Origin: Batillaria attramentaria
Taxonomy: Eukaryota; Mollusca; Gastropoda; Batillariidae
Assembly: GCA_018292915.2 (NCBI GenBank)
Contig: JACVVK020000382.1
Coordinates: forward strand, 600,001 to 664,000
Reading direction: 5' to 3'
DNA: 64,000 nt
Shown here: positions 1-10,173 of the stretch, one piece after another
Position numbering within the stretch: position 1 is the stretch's first letter
How the letters are laid out: every line of letters starts with the position of its first letter
Position numbers and translations under genes: made by a program
The notes under the pieces: generated by a model
The model's database searches: none
Told to the model about the DNA's origin: nothing
What the model saw: the letters and a program-made list of their open reading frames with translations, nothing else

Positions 1-289
1 TTGGTATGACACGTGTTATGATGTGGATAATTACATGGCCGGCAGTTCCCGGGCCTGGTTAATGCCGGGATATTTATCACAGGAAGCCTGCGTGGAATGC
101 GCCCCTGTCCCGCAGTCCCAAACCACACACACCTCCATCTCCATCTTACCATCATCCTCACCTCCATCATCATGCATAATAAAAATTGCCCCAACTTCCT
201 AGCCCTCCGTGGATTTCACCCATTTCCAGGGAGGAACACCACTGGAGCCGGCAAAGAGTTGTGGCAGCAAAAAAAAAAAAAAAAAAAAA
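1..289 (+). repeat. 3' part of a ~510 bp tRNA-headed SINE, cut by the window edge
   Basis: This sequence matches, with scattered substitutions, the 3' two thirds of the complete element at 25785-26293. Shared segments include the stretch with 'atgacacgt', 'cccgggcctggttaatgcc', 'cctgtcccgcagtcccaaacca' and 'gcataataaaaatt'. It ends in an A20-type tail (about 270-289). The tRNA-like head lies left of the window. Confidence 0.85.
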
Positions 290-1187
290 TCTTCGCCATG
301 TCTAGGTGACAGGCTAGGATGTAGTGACGATTTAAAAAAAAATGTTTTCAGCAGTTGTCATAAAAGATGTTCCAGGAGGAAAGGAACGAATCCAATATAA
401 GTCTATTGCTATGAAGATCAATAGATTGCATAAAAGATCATATTCATTTGTTTCAAATTTTTTTTTTTTTTTTAAATGCACTGCATGAATGGATATACAA
501 TTTTGGAAGTTTTTGAATCAAGCATCATAAAATTTTATGTTGGGAAAAAATCTCCATTTGCAAGACTCTCAAAAGATTTTCTCAGAAAACAAACCAAAAA
601 TCAAACCAAAAAACAACAACAAACGTCCGGGTACGTCCCAATGCCTCAAGGCACAGTGCCCGGGACATGCCTGCACTACAGAACAATGGAAGAATAACAC
701 TGGACAAATGACGTAAATTCATCGTACAAAATTGAAAGGACAACATCAAACCAAATTCAAAGGACAAGTACATACCAAATTCCCAGTCACGTTTGTAAAA
801 GAACGCTCATGGGGTGTTTTGCATCAAGGAATCACCCAGACGATCGTGGTTAAATAATTCTAAATAACAAAAACAAATCGTCCGATGCAATTTACAGGAT
901 TTGCCCACGGTTACCTGTTCCTAACCACGGGGAGTGCAAGCAGAGTTAATAGGCTTTATACAGAAGAAATGTAGCTGAAAGGGCCTAGATTTTCTAGAGA
1001 CAGACGATAAATGAGCGGAAGGACAGAAAGGCTATTGGCTATGACAGACTTTTAATTTCAAACTGAGTGTCGCGGCTGAATGAACCACTGGACAGAGAGA
1101 GAGCGGGACGGACGGACGGACGGACGGACGGACGGATGGATGGACAGACAGACAGGCAGACGGACAGACAGACAGACAGACGCGGTA

Positions 1188-1247
<60 letters not shown>

Positions 1248-1649
1248 GTGTGTGTGTTTGTGTGGACTAACAAAACACTTGCAAGGGCAAACTGGAAAAA
1301 TTAATGTGACAGGGGTTTACACGAACAAAATGGAACCTGGAGCAAGAAGAGTTAGGAAATGACTGTGGGATGACAGGACCAGTATACTGATCTGCATCCA
1401 AGGTAAAATCTGTCAGAATCAAACTGCAGATTATTGCATCTAGAGAGGGAAACAACTGACCCTACTAAACAACAAATACCAAGAAAAGGAAACAGATGTA
1501 CGTGCATCTGTCACCAACAAGGCAAGCCAAAGACGGCTGCAAGGTAACCCATGTCAGCAAATATTTAAGTTCTAATACATTAATTCAAGCCATTTGCTTT
1601 AACAAAGAACGAAATGATGAAACTACAGCTGAAAGGTAATAATTATTGG
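290..1649. other. Non-genic stretch with one compound microsatellite
   Basis: No coding exon or RNA gene is recognisable. Short open frames here are AT-rich and have no family resemblance. The compound microsatellite at about 1101-1258 is the only structured element. Confidence 0.5.
1101..1258. repeat. Compound microsatellite (GGAC)n-(GACA)n-(GT)n
   Basis: Direct reading shows a run of GGAC units passing into GGAT/GACA units, then after a short spacer a long GT run. Open frames encoding DGRTDGR, TDRQ, VCV or HTH repeats here are artefacts of the repeat. Confidence 0.9.
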
Positions 1650-3824
1650 GTTTCCCCCTCTTTTGTCCTTTTTCTGTCCTCCTTTTTCTTGTTCATATTT
1701 TTCACACAACGTGTGTATTTAGTGTACTCCAAGCTCAACAGAGTCAAGTACTCTTTTCAATTTTTTTTCAAAACTCACTCTATGTACTTATTCAAGTTTT
1801 ATGGACTAAATTTCAGTGTTTTCAAAACACAATTTCTAGATACAACATGTGATTCATATCAAAGAGACAATGTACTTGGTACAAAATACTTTCAAAGTAA
1901 TCAAAAAATGTATACCCGTAGACACAATGGAATTCTTTGCAGTACAAGATCCATTCAATGTATTCAAAAAACAACTTGCACATATTTCATCTCTGTACAC
2001 TCAAACACACCGCTTACCGACTCCACGTACTTCTTTGAACACAGTCGTGTAACACCACGCAACATGTATACTCATTTCAGCCATGTATATTCCATGTACA
2101 TGTACTCCACTATAGCAAAACTATCCAATGTCTTCATAATCTTACGCATATTTCACTGTTGTACACTCAATTTGTCCAATACATTCAACATACAACATGC
2201 ATACTAATAGGTTTTAAGTACTTCCACACAACTGGTATATCTCTTCAACACACAGCTCATACACCTCTTCAACACACAGCTCATACATCTCTTCAATGCA
2301 CATTTTGTATATCCCTCCAATACACAACTTGTATACTTATTTCAGGTCTGTAAACTCAATGCACTTTGTGCATCAATTGTTTCCAAAGTCGTAATACTCT
2401 TAACTCAGGACTGCACAAAAATATTTTATTAAATGTATTCAGCATACAACGTGCAGATCTATTTCAGCTTTAAAGACTCAAGGCATAACTTCAGAGCACC
2501 ATTAGTTTTGCACAGTCTCCGTTGAGTATCTCTTCAACACGCAACTCATATAATTATCTCTTTAACACACAAACTGTATCTCTTGAACACACAAATAGTA
2601 TCTCAGTTCTCTTCAATGCAAAATGTGTATATCTCTTCAACGCACAACTTGTATACTTATTTCAGGTGTATAGGCTCAATGAACTTCTCTGAAGCGTCAA
2701 CTGTTGTCAAATATCTCAGTTCTCTTCAATGCAAAAATTGTATATCTCTTTAACACACAACTTGTAAACTTATTTCAGGTGTGTAGGCTCAATGAACTTC
2801 TCTGAAGTGTCAACTGTTGTCAAAGTTGCACAAAAATACTTCGAACATATTTAACACACAACTTTCATAGCTATTTCAGCTTAGGAAGACTCAAAACATA
2901 ACTTTATATCATCGTTTGTTTCACAAAGTCTCAGTTTCATGTACCACAAAAAAAACATTTCAATATATATTCAACACACAACCTGTATACTTGAGATCTG
3001 TAGACTTTCTTTGTAGTACAACAGTTTTCGTTTCACTCACAACCTGAATACTTATTTCACCTCTGTAGACTCAATGTACTTCTTTTTAGCACAACATTTT
3101 CATTTCAAACACAACTGTTATATTTATTTCACCTTTGTAGACTTCATGTACTTCTTTGTAGCACTGCATTCTTAACACAACTTGCAAATAAATTTCACCT
3201 TTGTAGACTCAATGTATTTCTTGTAGCACAATTTTTTTCATCTCAAGTTGTATTTACTTCACCTTTGTAGACTCAATGTACTTATTAATTTCGTAGCACA
3301 ATATTTTCACTTCAAACACAATTTTTATATTCATTTCACCTTTGTAGACTCCATGTACTTCTTTGTAGCACAATTTATTTCATCTCAACTTGTATTTACT
3401 TCACCTTTGTAAACTCAATGTACTTATTAATTTCGTAGCACAATATTTTCACTTCAAACACAATTTTTATATTCATTTCACCTTTGTAGACTCCATGTAC
3501 TTCTTTGTAGCACAATTTTTTTTCATCTCAACTTGTATTTACTTTACTTTTGTAGACTCAGTGTATTTCTTTTTAGCACAATACTTTTATTTCAATCCAA
3601 CTTGTATATATATTTATTTCGCCTTTGAAGACTCCATGTACTTCTTTGTAGCACAACATTTTTATCTCAGCTTGTATGCACTTTATCTTTGAAGACTTCA
3701 AATACTTCCTTGTAACACACCATTTTCATTTTGAACACAACTTGTAAATTTATAACACCTCTGTAGACTCCATGTACTTCTTTTGTAGCAGAGCGTTTTC
3801 ATCGCGACTTGTAGATTTAGTGCC
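1650..3824. repeat. Old, AT-rich, diverged tandem-repeat array
   Basis: The clearest part is 3058-3824. There the phrase 'ttcacctttgtagactc' followed by 'atgtacttctttgtagcaca' and an 'acttgtat' block recurs about every 65-80 bp (near 3058, 3128, 3196, 3258, 3336, 3401, 3477, 3540, 3620 and 3755). Further left the same words persist but are more scattered. The last unit (3755-3824) is intermediate in sequence and runs directly into the GC-rich 79 bp satellite, so both are read as the same repeat family at different ages. No gene is seen; the 197-codon frame at 1614-2207 is rejected. Confidence 0.75.
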
Positions 3825-4802
3825 CCCCTGGGCAGACTCCATGGGCTTCTTTTCGTAGCCGACCGCTGGCGTCGCGACTGGTAGATTGAGTGAGTGAGTG
3901 CCCCCCCTGGGCAGACTCCATGGGCTTCTTTTCGTAGCCGACCGCTGGCGTCGCGACTGGTAGATTGAGTGAGTGAGTGCCCCCCCTGGGCAGACTCCAT
4001 TAGCTTCTTTTCGTAGCCGACCGCTGGCGTCGCGACTGGTAGATTGAGTGAGTGAGTGCCCCCCCTGGGCAGACTCCATTAGCTTCTTTTCGTAGCCGAC
4101 CGCTGGCGTCGCGACTGGTAGATTGAGTGAGTGAGTGCCCCCCCCCCCCCCCCCCCCCCCCTGGGCAGACTCCATTAGCTTCTTTTCGTAGCCGACCGCT
4201 GGCGTCGCGACTGGTAGATTAAGTGAGTGAGTGCCCCCCCCCTGGGCAGACTCCATGGGCTTCTTTTCGTAGCCGACAGCTGGCGTCGCGACTGGTAGAT
4301 TGAGTGAGTGAGTGCCCCCCCTGGGCAGACTCCATGGGCTTCTTTTCGTAGCCGACCGCTGGCGTCGCGGACTGGTAGATTGAGTGAGTGAGTGCCCCCC
4401 GGGGCAGACTCCATGGGCTTCTTTTCGTAGCCGACCGCTGGCGTCGCGACTGGTAGATTGAGTGAGTGAGTGCCCCAACTGGGCAGACTCCATGGGCTTC
4501 TTTTCGTAGCCGACCACTGGCGTCGCGACTGGTAGATTGAGTGAGTGAGTGCCCCCCCTGGGCAGACTCCATGGGCTTCTTTTCGTAGCCGACCGCTGGC
4601 GTCGCGACTGGTAGATTGAGTGAGTGAGTGCCCCCCCTGGGCAGACTCCATGGGCTTCTTTTTGTAGCCGACCGCTGGCGTCGCGACTGGTAGATTGAGT
4701 GAGTGAGTGCCCCCCCTGGGCAGACTCCATGGGCTTCTTTTCGTAGCCGACCGCTGGCGTCGCGACTGGTAGATTGAGTGAGTGAGTGCCCCCCCTGGGC
4801 AG
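3825..4802. repeat. Homogenised 79 bp GC-rich satellite, left block (~12 units)
   Basis: The unit reads 'ctgggcagactccatgggct', then 'tcttttcgtagccgaccgct', then 'ggcgtcgcgactggtagatt', then GAGT repeats and a C run. Period is 79 bp; for example, 'ttcttttcg' at 3847 and 3926. The C run varies from 5 to more than 20 (a long one lies around 4138-4161). The block stops at the LINE 3' end. Confidence 0.95.
4790..4802. other. Target-site duplication, left copy
   Basis: The 13 bp word 'cccccctgggcag' at 4790-4802 recurs at 10994-11006. The two copies bracket 4803-10993 exactly. Both are ordinary satellite sequence, so removing the element and one copy restores a normal satellite unit. Confidence 0.85.
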
Positions 4803-5020
4803 TTAGTTAGTTAGTTATTTGGGGCTTTACGCCGCGCAAGCAACAGAGACTATTTCGCGGCTAAGCTGTCTTTCCCTGCCCGGTCATTAAAAATAAAAGA
4901 CAGGCGATAAAACAGGGTGTAAATATATATTAAAAATCTGTGTGGTTTAAATGAATCGTTCCACGGTTTCATAAAAGACAGTATAGACAAGTCGGTGGAA
5001 GTCTGTACAATTTAAAGAGA

Positions 5021-8000
5021 CTATATCTTATAAAACAAATTTGCCTCTTTCAAGAAACTGAAGATGCTGTCAGGGGGAACGTCCCTGAACAGCACCTTCA
5101 GTGAACTGGCACAATAATGCTTGTCACGAATCTCAGAAAGATCTATGCATGATATTAAGAAATGCTCCACTGTGAAAGGCATGTGACATGGGACACACCA
5201 AGGGGGATCCTCCCCTTTTAATAGATGTGAATGCGTGATGTGTGTGTGCCCAATGTGGAGCCGACTAAGAACGGTCTCCTCGCGCCGATTAGGTCGGCAG
5301 CGAGGGAGACTATCACAGATACTGGGTAAAACTTTGTACAATTTGTTCTCCGGGAGGGCAGCCCATTGGGTCTGCCACTCCTTTTGAACAAACTTGGAGA
5401 CTAGAGGTTTAAAATCACTACAGGCCATGCGCTCATCCTCCACAGGGCCATCGCGGGCAGCGTTTGCAGCCCGGTCAGCGCACCTGTTTCCTCGGATGCC
5501 CACATGACCTGGGACCCAAATAAAAACAATGTCCTTGTTGTCGGCAATCAAGGATGCATGCAGTTCATGGGTCAACACCAGAAGTGGGTGATCCAATCTC
5601 CTGCCATGCAGAGCCTGGAGAGCCGACAATGAGTCTGATAAGATTAAAAAGTTAGGGTCTTTGGACTGGTATACGTGCCGAAGTGCGAGTAAAATGGCTC
5701 GCAACTCGGCACTGTACACCGAACTATTGTCCATCAGACGACGAGTAAAACAAGAACCGTCCATGACTGCAGCAGCCCCAACACGACCATCCTCGGACTT
5801 GGAACCGTCAGTGAAGATCCGGCGGAAGCCCGGGAAGTCGGCCAGGATCTGCTGCAGACCTTGAAAATAAACAGGGTCGGGGGTCTCGGCCTTTTTATGT
5901 ATGGTCAGGTCCAGCCTGACTTCAGGTGTGGGAAGGGTCCAAGGAGGCGTGGCGGGAAAAAGAGATTCCTCAACAGAATTGATGTCCACTCCGGCCGCCT
6001 GTAAAAGGGGTCGGACGCGGAGGGACAGGGGCTTAGGTTCGTTTTTATGAACATCATAAAGTTCTTCAAAAGCTGGACAGAAAACACAGCTATAGGCGGG
6101 GTTGTCCGGGTTGGCCTTCAGCTTCAGGACATAGTTCAGCATGAGACGAGTGCGGCGGAGCGCCAGAGAGGGTTCACCCGCCTCAGCATACAGACTATGA
6201 ACTGGGGACGTCCTGAAGGCGCCCAGACAAATACGAAGACCCTCATGATGAACAGTATTGAGGAGTTTCAGACTGGACTTGGAAGCAGAGCTGTAAACAA
6301 TGCAACCATAGTCCAGCTTGGAACGGACAAGAGCTCGGTAGAGACGCAACAGGACGGTACGGTCACCACCCCAGTCGGTGTGACCCACGACCCGAAGGAC
6401 GTCCAGTGCCTTCATACATGAAGCTCTAAGATTCTTAATATGGCTGAGAAAGGTGAGTCGGCGGTCAAAAATAAGACCAAGGAACTTTGCCTCCTGGACA
6501 ACTTTAACAGGGGAACCATCAATACTAAGAGCGGGTTCGGGAAAGACCCTGTGAAGTTTGGTGAAGTGCATGCAAACTGTTTTGGACGGTGAAAATTTAA
6601 AACCATTCTCAGCGACCCATTTCTGGACGCTGTTGATACAAAGCTGCAGATGCCTCTCTACCCGGTGAAGCGACTTGCCTTTGACACAAAGGGCGAAGTC
6701 GTCAACGAATAGAGACGCATCTGTTCCTTTGGTTACTGATTTCACTATGTTGTTTATTTTGAGGCTAAAAAGGACGGGGGAGAGGATGCTGCCCTGAGGC
6801 ACACCCATCTCCTGCTCCTGGCAATCTGAAAGAGTGGAACCAATACGGACTCTAAAGGACCGCCCAGTTAAAAATTTATCAATAAAAATAGGTAGACGAC
6901 CCCGGAAGCCTATATCATGCAAGTCGGACAAGATTCCATGCTTCCATGTAGTATCATAGACCTTCTTGAGGTCAAAGAAGATGGCTACTGTGTGTTGTTT
7001 ATTAATAAAACCGTCCCTTATGAAGGACTCAAAGCGAACCAGGTGGTCAATGGTGCTTCGGCCCTGCCTAAACCCGCACTGCAGGTAAGACAGGAGTCCT
7101 TCAGATTCCAGTACCCAAACAAGACGAGCATTGACCAGCCGCTCCATGGTCTTACAAAGACAGCTGGTCAGGGCGATAGGTCGATAATTGCCCGGATCAG
7201 AGTGATCCCTCCCAGGTTTAGGAATAGGAACCACTACCGCCTCCCGCCATGACGGCGGAAAGACGCCAGTGGTCCAAATATGGTTATAGACGGAAAGAAG
7301 GATAGAAAGAGCTTCCTCAGGAAGATGAGTTAAAAGGTGATAATGGACAGTGTCCAAACCAGCAGCAGAATCATTGCTCTTCTGCAGAGCCTGCTGAAGC
7401 TCAGCTAGGCTAAACAGAGAGTTATAAGGTTCAGAGTTTGTGGAGGTAAAATGACAAGGGGAAGATTCCTTTATTTTTTTGAGTTTCTGGAAAGATGAAG
7501 AATAATGGTTGGAAGAAGAGTTGTGCGACAGGGTTGACGCCAACAAGTCAGCAACAGCTTTCTTGTCGGTGACAAGCCGGTCACCCACTCTAAGATGGCG
7601 GATAGAGGAAGTATCGGCTTTGCCTTTAATTTTGCGGATAGCTTTCCAGATTTTCTGCGAAGGCGCCTTGGAGGACAGGCTGGAAATAAACTGTCTCCAG
7701 GACAGCCTTCGCTGCTGTTTATAAATGTAGCGAGCTTTCGCTCGGGACTGTTTGAAAGATAGGATGTTTGCCTGGAAGGGGCATCTGAATGCTCGTCTTT
7801 GTGCGCGCTTGCGATCTTTCTGCGCCTTTTTGCACACTTCATTAAACCAAGGGACTTTAGGACCTTTAGCGAATGTCGAGGTTTTCGGGATGGCATCGTT
7901 GGCCACTTCAATCAAGATGTTAATAAAAGCGGAGGCAGGATCCTCCGAGGACATCACCGCCTCCTCGGTCAGACGTGACCGGCAAGAGGCACTAAACAAA

Positions 8001-8707
8001 TCCCAGTTAGCCTTCTTCAGGTTCCAACGACCCACTGTTGCGTCCTCCTCGCTGCTGGCGGTCGACAGGATGACCGGGAAGTGGTCGCTGCCACACAGGT
8101 CATCGTGGACACGCCACTCAAAATCCAGGACGAGGGAAGGATCGCAGACAGACAGATCGAGGACTGAAGAAGTACCAGTTGCAGGATGAAGGTAAGTTGG
8201 AGAGCCATCGTTTAAGACGCAGAGGTCAAGCGAGGAAAAGAGGTCCTCTAGAACCTGACCCCTGTCGTTTGAGTGGTCGCTGCCCCAGAGTGGAGCATGA
8301 CCGTTGAAATCCCCAAGCAGAAGAAAGGGGCGGGGGAGCTGATCTATAAGGGAGTTAAGATCTCTCGAGGAGACACGTTCGGACGGCGGCAGGTAAATGC
8401 TGCACACCGTGACAGATTTATGTAGGGAAATACGGACGGCGATAGCTTGCAACTGGGTGTTTGGGGGAACTGGACTGTACAAAATGTCCTTTCGAATTAA
8501 AATACCAACGCCACCATGAGGCCTCTCCGAAGAGGACCCCTGGTGGACGAAATTAAAACCAGTGAAAGATGCGGGGGATGACTCCTGGAGAAAGGTCTCC
8601 TGAAGGGCCACCACACCCGGCTTTAGTGAATTTACTAAGATTTTAAGTTCCTCAAAATTAGCCCGAAAACCTCGACAATTCCATTGTATTATTATATTAG
8701 TAGCCAT
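5021..8707 (-). CDS. LINE ORF2 polyprotein: endonuclease - reverse transcriptase - RNase H (1228 aa)
   Basis: This is the replication protein of the retrotransposon. It nicks target DNA and copies its own RNA onto the nick. An APE-like endonuclease occupies about residues 1-225, with QWNCRG at 8-13, LQET with Glu37, GDFNGH near 131 and SDHFPV near 215. Reverse transcriptase spans about 470-740, with NYRPIAL, GFRQGRSTIDH, FDLKKVYD near 580, GVPQGSILSP and the catalytic FVDD near 668 (the usual YADD with FV in front). RNase H lies at about 960-1085, with FTDGS, SAELRA, SDS and WVPGHVG. A C-terminal Cys/His segment (CVPC, then TVEHFLISC) lies near 1170. The frame is uninterrupted. The start is the first ATG, 41 bp after the stop of the displaced ORF1 tail. 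All catalytic residues I looked for are present, so it may be active. Confidence 0.95.
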   Translation of the reverse strand: MATNIIIQWNCRGFRANFEELKILVNSLKPGVVALQETFLQESSPASFTGFNFVHQGSSSERPHGGVGILIRKDILYSPVPPNTQLQAIAVRISLHKSVTVCSIYLPPSERVSSRDLNSLIDQLPRPFLLLGDFNGHAPLWGSDHSNDRGQVLEDLFSSLDLCVLNDGSPTYLHPATGTSSVLDLSVCDPSLVLDFEWRVHDDLCGSDHFPVILSTASSEEDATVGRWNLKKANWDLFSASCRSRLTEEAVMSSEDPASAFINILIEVANDAIPKTSTFAKGPKVPWFNEVCKKAQKDRKRAQRRAFRCPFQANILSFKQSRAKARYIYKQQRRLSWRQFISSLSSKAPSQKIWKAIRKIKGKADTSSIRHLRVGDRLVTDKKAVADLLASTLSHNSSSNHYSSSFQKLKKIKESSPCHFTSTNSEPYNSLFSLAELQQALQKSNDSAAGLDTVHYHLLTHLPEEALSILLSVYNHIWTTGVFPPSWREAVVVPIPKPGRDHSDPGNYRPIALTSCLCKTMERLVNARLVWVLESEGLLSYLQCGFRQGRSTIDHLVRFESFIRDGFINKQHTVAIFFDLKKVYDTTWKHGILSDLHDIGFRGRLPIFIDKFLTGRSFRVRIGSTLSDCQEQEMGVPQGSILSPVLFSLKINNIVKSVTKGTDASLFVDDFALCVKGKSLHRVERHLQLCINSVQKWVAENGFKFSPSKTVCMHFTKLHRVFPEPALSIDGSPVKVVQEAKFLGLIFDRRLTFLSHIKNLRASCMKALDVLRVVGHTDWGGDRTVLLRLYRALVRSKLDYGCIVYSSASKSSLKLLNTVHHEGLRICLGAFRTSPVHSLYAEAGEPSLALRRTRLMLNYVLKLKANPDNPAYSCVFCPAFEELYDVHKNEPKPLSLRVRPLLQAAGVDINSVEESLFPATPPWTLPTPEVRLDLTIHKKAETPDPVYFQGLQQILADFPGFRRIFTDGSKSEDGRVGAAAVMDGSCFTRRLMDNSSVYSAELRAILLALRHVYQSKDPNFLILSDSLSALQALHGRRLDHPLLVLTHELHASLIADNKDIVFIWVPGHVGIRGNRCADRAANAARDGPVEDERMACSDFKPLVSKFVQKEWQTQWAALPENKLYKVLPSICDSLPRCRPNRREETVLSRLHIGHTHITHSHLLKGEDPPWCVPCHMPFTVEHFLISCIDLSEIRDKHYCASSLKVLFRDVPPDSIFSFLKEANLFYKI

Positions 8708-8748
8708 TTAAAATGTGAAAGATTAAAAACCGCACAAAGCAGCGACGG

Positions 8749-9093
8749 CTATGTGACGGCTGGTGTCTTGGAAGGGGACACAAGGGGCGATGGGGGCAGA
8801 GGGCGGTCCTCAATTGTGACCACCTCCATGTCCTCAAGGACACTAAAGGGGTTGGTCACCTCGACTCCCTTCTGGATCCGAGCTGAAAGCGGACCCCACG
8901 GTTTTTTATTTTTGCCTTTTTTTCCAGATGGTTTGGGGGGAACAGGGGGGGGGGGGGGCGGAGGCGCGCTGGGACTGAGGTCCCGACCCCGCGCCCTGGG
9001 TCGAGGACTTTGCGGTGCCAGGGGTCCCTGACGGCGGCCTGGCACCCTGGGCCGCGGGACTGGCAATGACCACCTTGGAGGTGGTCACAACGT
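8749..9093 (-). pseudogene. Out-of-frame C-terminal part of LINE ORF1
   Basis: Downstream of the ORF1 stop, protein-like sequence continues in other frames. One frame reads NVVTTSKVVIASPAAQGA and a later one reads PSGKKGKNKKPWG and NPFSVLEDMEVV, ending at 8749. The two are separated by a 14-base G/C homopolymer (8945-8958). ORF1 of related elements commonly ends in a 'FSVLE.ME' motif. I infer two frame slips, one in the 18 bp repeat and one in the homopolymer. Either could be a real mutation or a sequencing error. Confidence 0.6.
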
Positions 9094-10173
9094 TCAATGA
9101 TGACTTTGATGGACTGGCTGACTTGGACTGACTGGCTGACTTGGACTGACTGGCTGACTTGGACTGACTGGCTGACTTGGACTGACTGGCTGATTGAACT
9201 GAAAAGTGAAAGGCAGGGGAGGGGTGTCTGTCTGACAGGCCACCTCCTTCCCCTTGGGTTTAGAAGAGAGAGCAGCAGAGTAAGAGACAGATGTGGAAGT
9301 GGATGATGTGTTCGAAGTGGAAGAGGCAGCCGAGGAACCAGACGCAATCCGGCGAGCTTCAGGGAAGGAGACCTTCTGCTCAACACGGATGCGCTGGATA
9401 GTGCATTCCTCTTTCCACTTCGGACAGTCTTTAGAGGAGGACGGGTGGGAACCCTTGCAGTTCACGCAGTGGGGCGACGAGCTGCAGTCCTCGCCGTCAT
9501 GATCCTTCCCTCCGCACTTTGCGCAGGTGGAATCATTTCGACAGGACGCCTGCCCGTGCCCGAACCTTTGACACTTAAAGCAGCGAATAGGCAACGGAAT
9601 GAAGGCCTTAACCTTCACCCAGTAGAAGCCTGCCCACAGCTTCTCTGGTGCCGTTGGCTGGCCACATGTCAGAATGATAGTACCAGTTTTAAAAACTTTT
9701 GCATGGGTTACTGCCTGTGTTTTAAGGGTGCGGCTGAGCTCCGCCTCCCCCAAGTCCGCCAGTGCCTCATCACGGATCACTCCCCGTGAGGAGTTAAGAG
9801 ATCTGTGAGGGGAAACAGTGACAGGGTAGTCCCCAATCTTCTGCAGCTGCAAAAGACTATTTGAGTGAGCTTTACGCTTACACTCCACCAGGAGGTCTCC
9901 TGAACGAAGCCGCGAGGCATCAGGCCTCCCTGTGCAGCTCCGCAGGGTCTCTCCCACGAGGAAGGGGTGTAGGCGCGCAGCCTTCTTGCCCTCTGCAGTG
10001 CAGTGGACAATCAGGAAACGGGGCCAAATGTCTATAGAATGGGACTGGGACTGATACTGTGGTTGGGACTGGGAAGCAGGACAAGGAGCTTCCGTCTCAG
10101 AGTCACTGTCAACTTCAAAGTCAACACGTTTGACTCTCTTGCGGTTCCGTGCAAATGTATTTGTGTATGCCAT
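9094..10173 (-). CDS. LINE ORF1, Gag-like nucleic-acid-binding protein with three CCHC knuckles (359 aa as read)
   Basis: This is the RNA-binding companion of ORF2 and probably packages element RNA. The N-terminus is basic (NRKRVKRV) and is followed by an acidic stretch. Three consecutive zinc knuckles lie near residues 195-245: CFKCQRFGHGQASC, CAKCGGKDHDGEDC and CVNCKGSHPSSSKDC. The protein then turns Ser/Thr-rich and ends in PVSPSQ repeats encoded by an 18 bp tandem repeat (about 9112-9191). The frame stops just after this repeat. A conserved-looking tail (NPFSVLEDMEV) continues in another frame at 8749-9066, so the protein is probably truncated by a slip in the repeat. The ATG at 10173 opens the frame and lies about 820 bp from the element 5' end. 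Confidence 0.88.
   Translation of the reverse strand: MAYTNTFARNRKRVKRVDFEVDSDSETEAPCPASQSQPQYQSQSHSIDIWPRFLIVHCTAEGKKAARLHPFLVGETLRSCTGRPDASRLRSGDLLVECKRKAHSNSLLQLQKIGDYPVTVSPHRSLNSSRGVIRDEALADLGEAELSRTLKTQAVTHAKVFKTGTIILTCGQPTAPEKLWAGFYWVKVKAFIPLPIRCFKCQRFGHGQASCRNDSTCAKCGGKDHDGEDCSSSPHCVNCKGSHPSSSKDCPKWKEECTIQRIRVEQKVSFPEARRIASGSSAASSTSNTSSTSTSVSYSAALSSKPKGKEVACQTDTPPLPFTFQFNQPVSPSQPVSPSQPVSPSQPVSPSQPVHQSHH
9112..9194. repeat. 18 bp tandem repeat inside LINE ORF1
   Basis: 'ctgactggctgacttgga' is repeated about four and a half times. Because 18 is a multiple of three it extends the protein by PVSPSQ units. All three minus-strand frames are open across it. Confidence 0.9.

Noticed and set aside
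1614..2207. 197-codon plus-strand frame
   Set aside because: Falls in the diverged AT-rich repeat array; Phe/Tyr/Ser/Thr-rich with no domain and no splice support.
3750..4730. Minus-strand frames of 100-326 codons in the left satellite block
   Set aside because: Same satellite artefact.
5661..8189. Plus-strand frames of 67-145 codons across 5.6-8.2 kb
   Set aside because: Shadows of the LINE ORF2 on the other strand.
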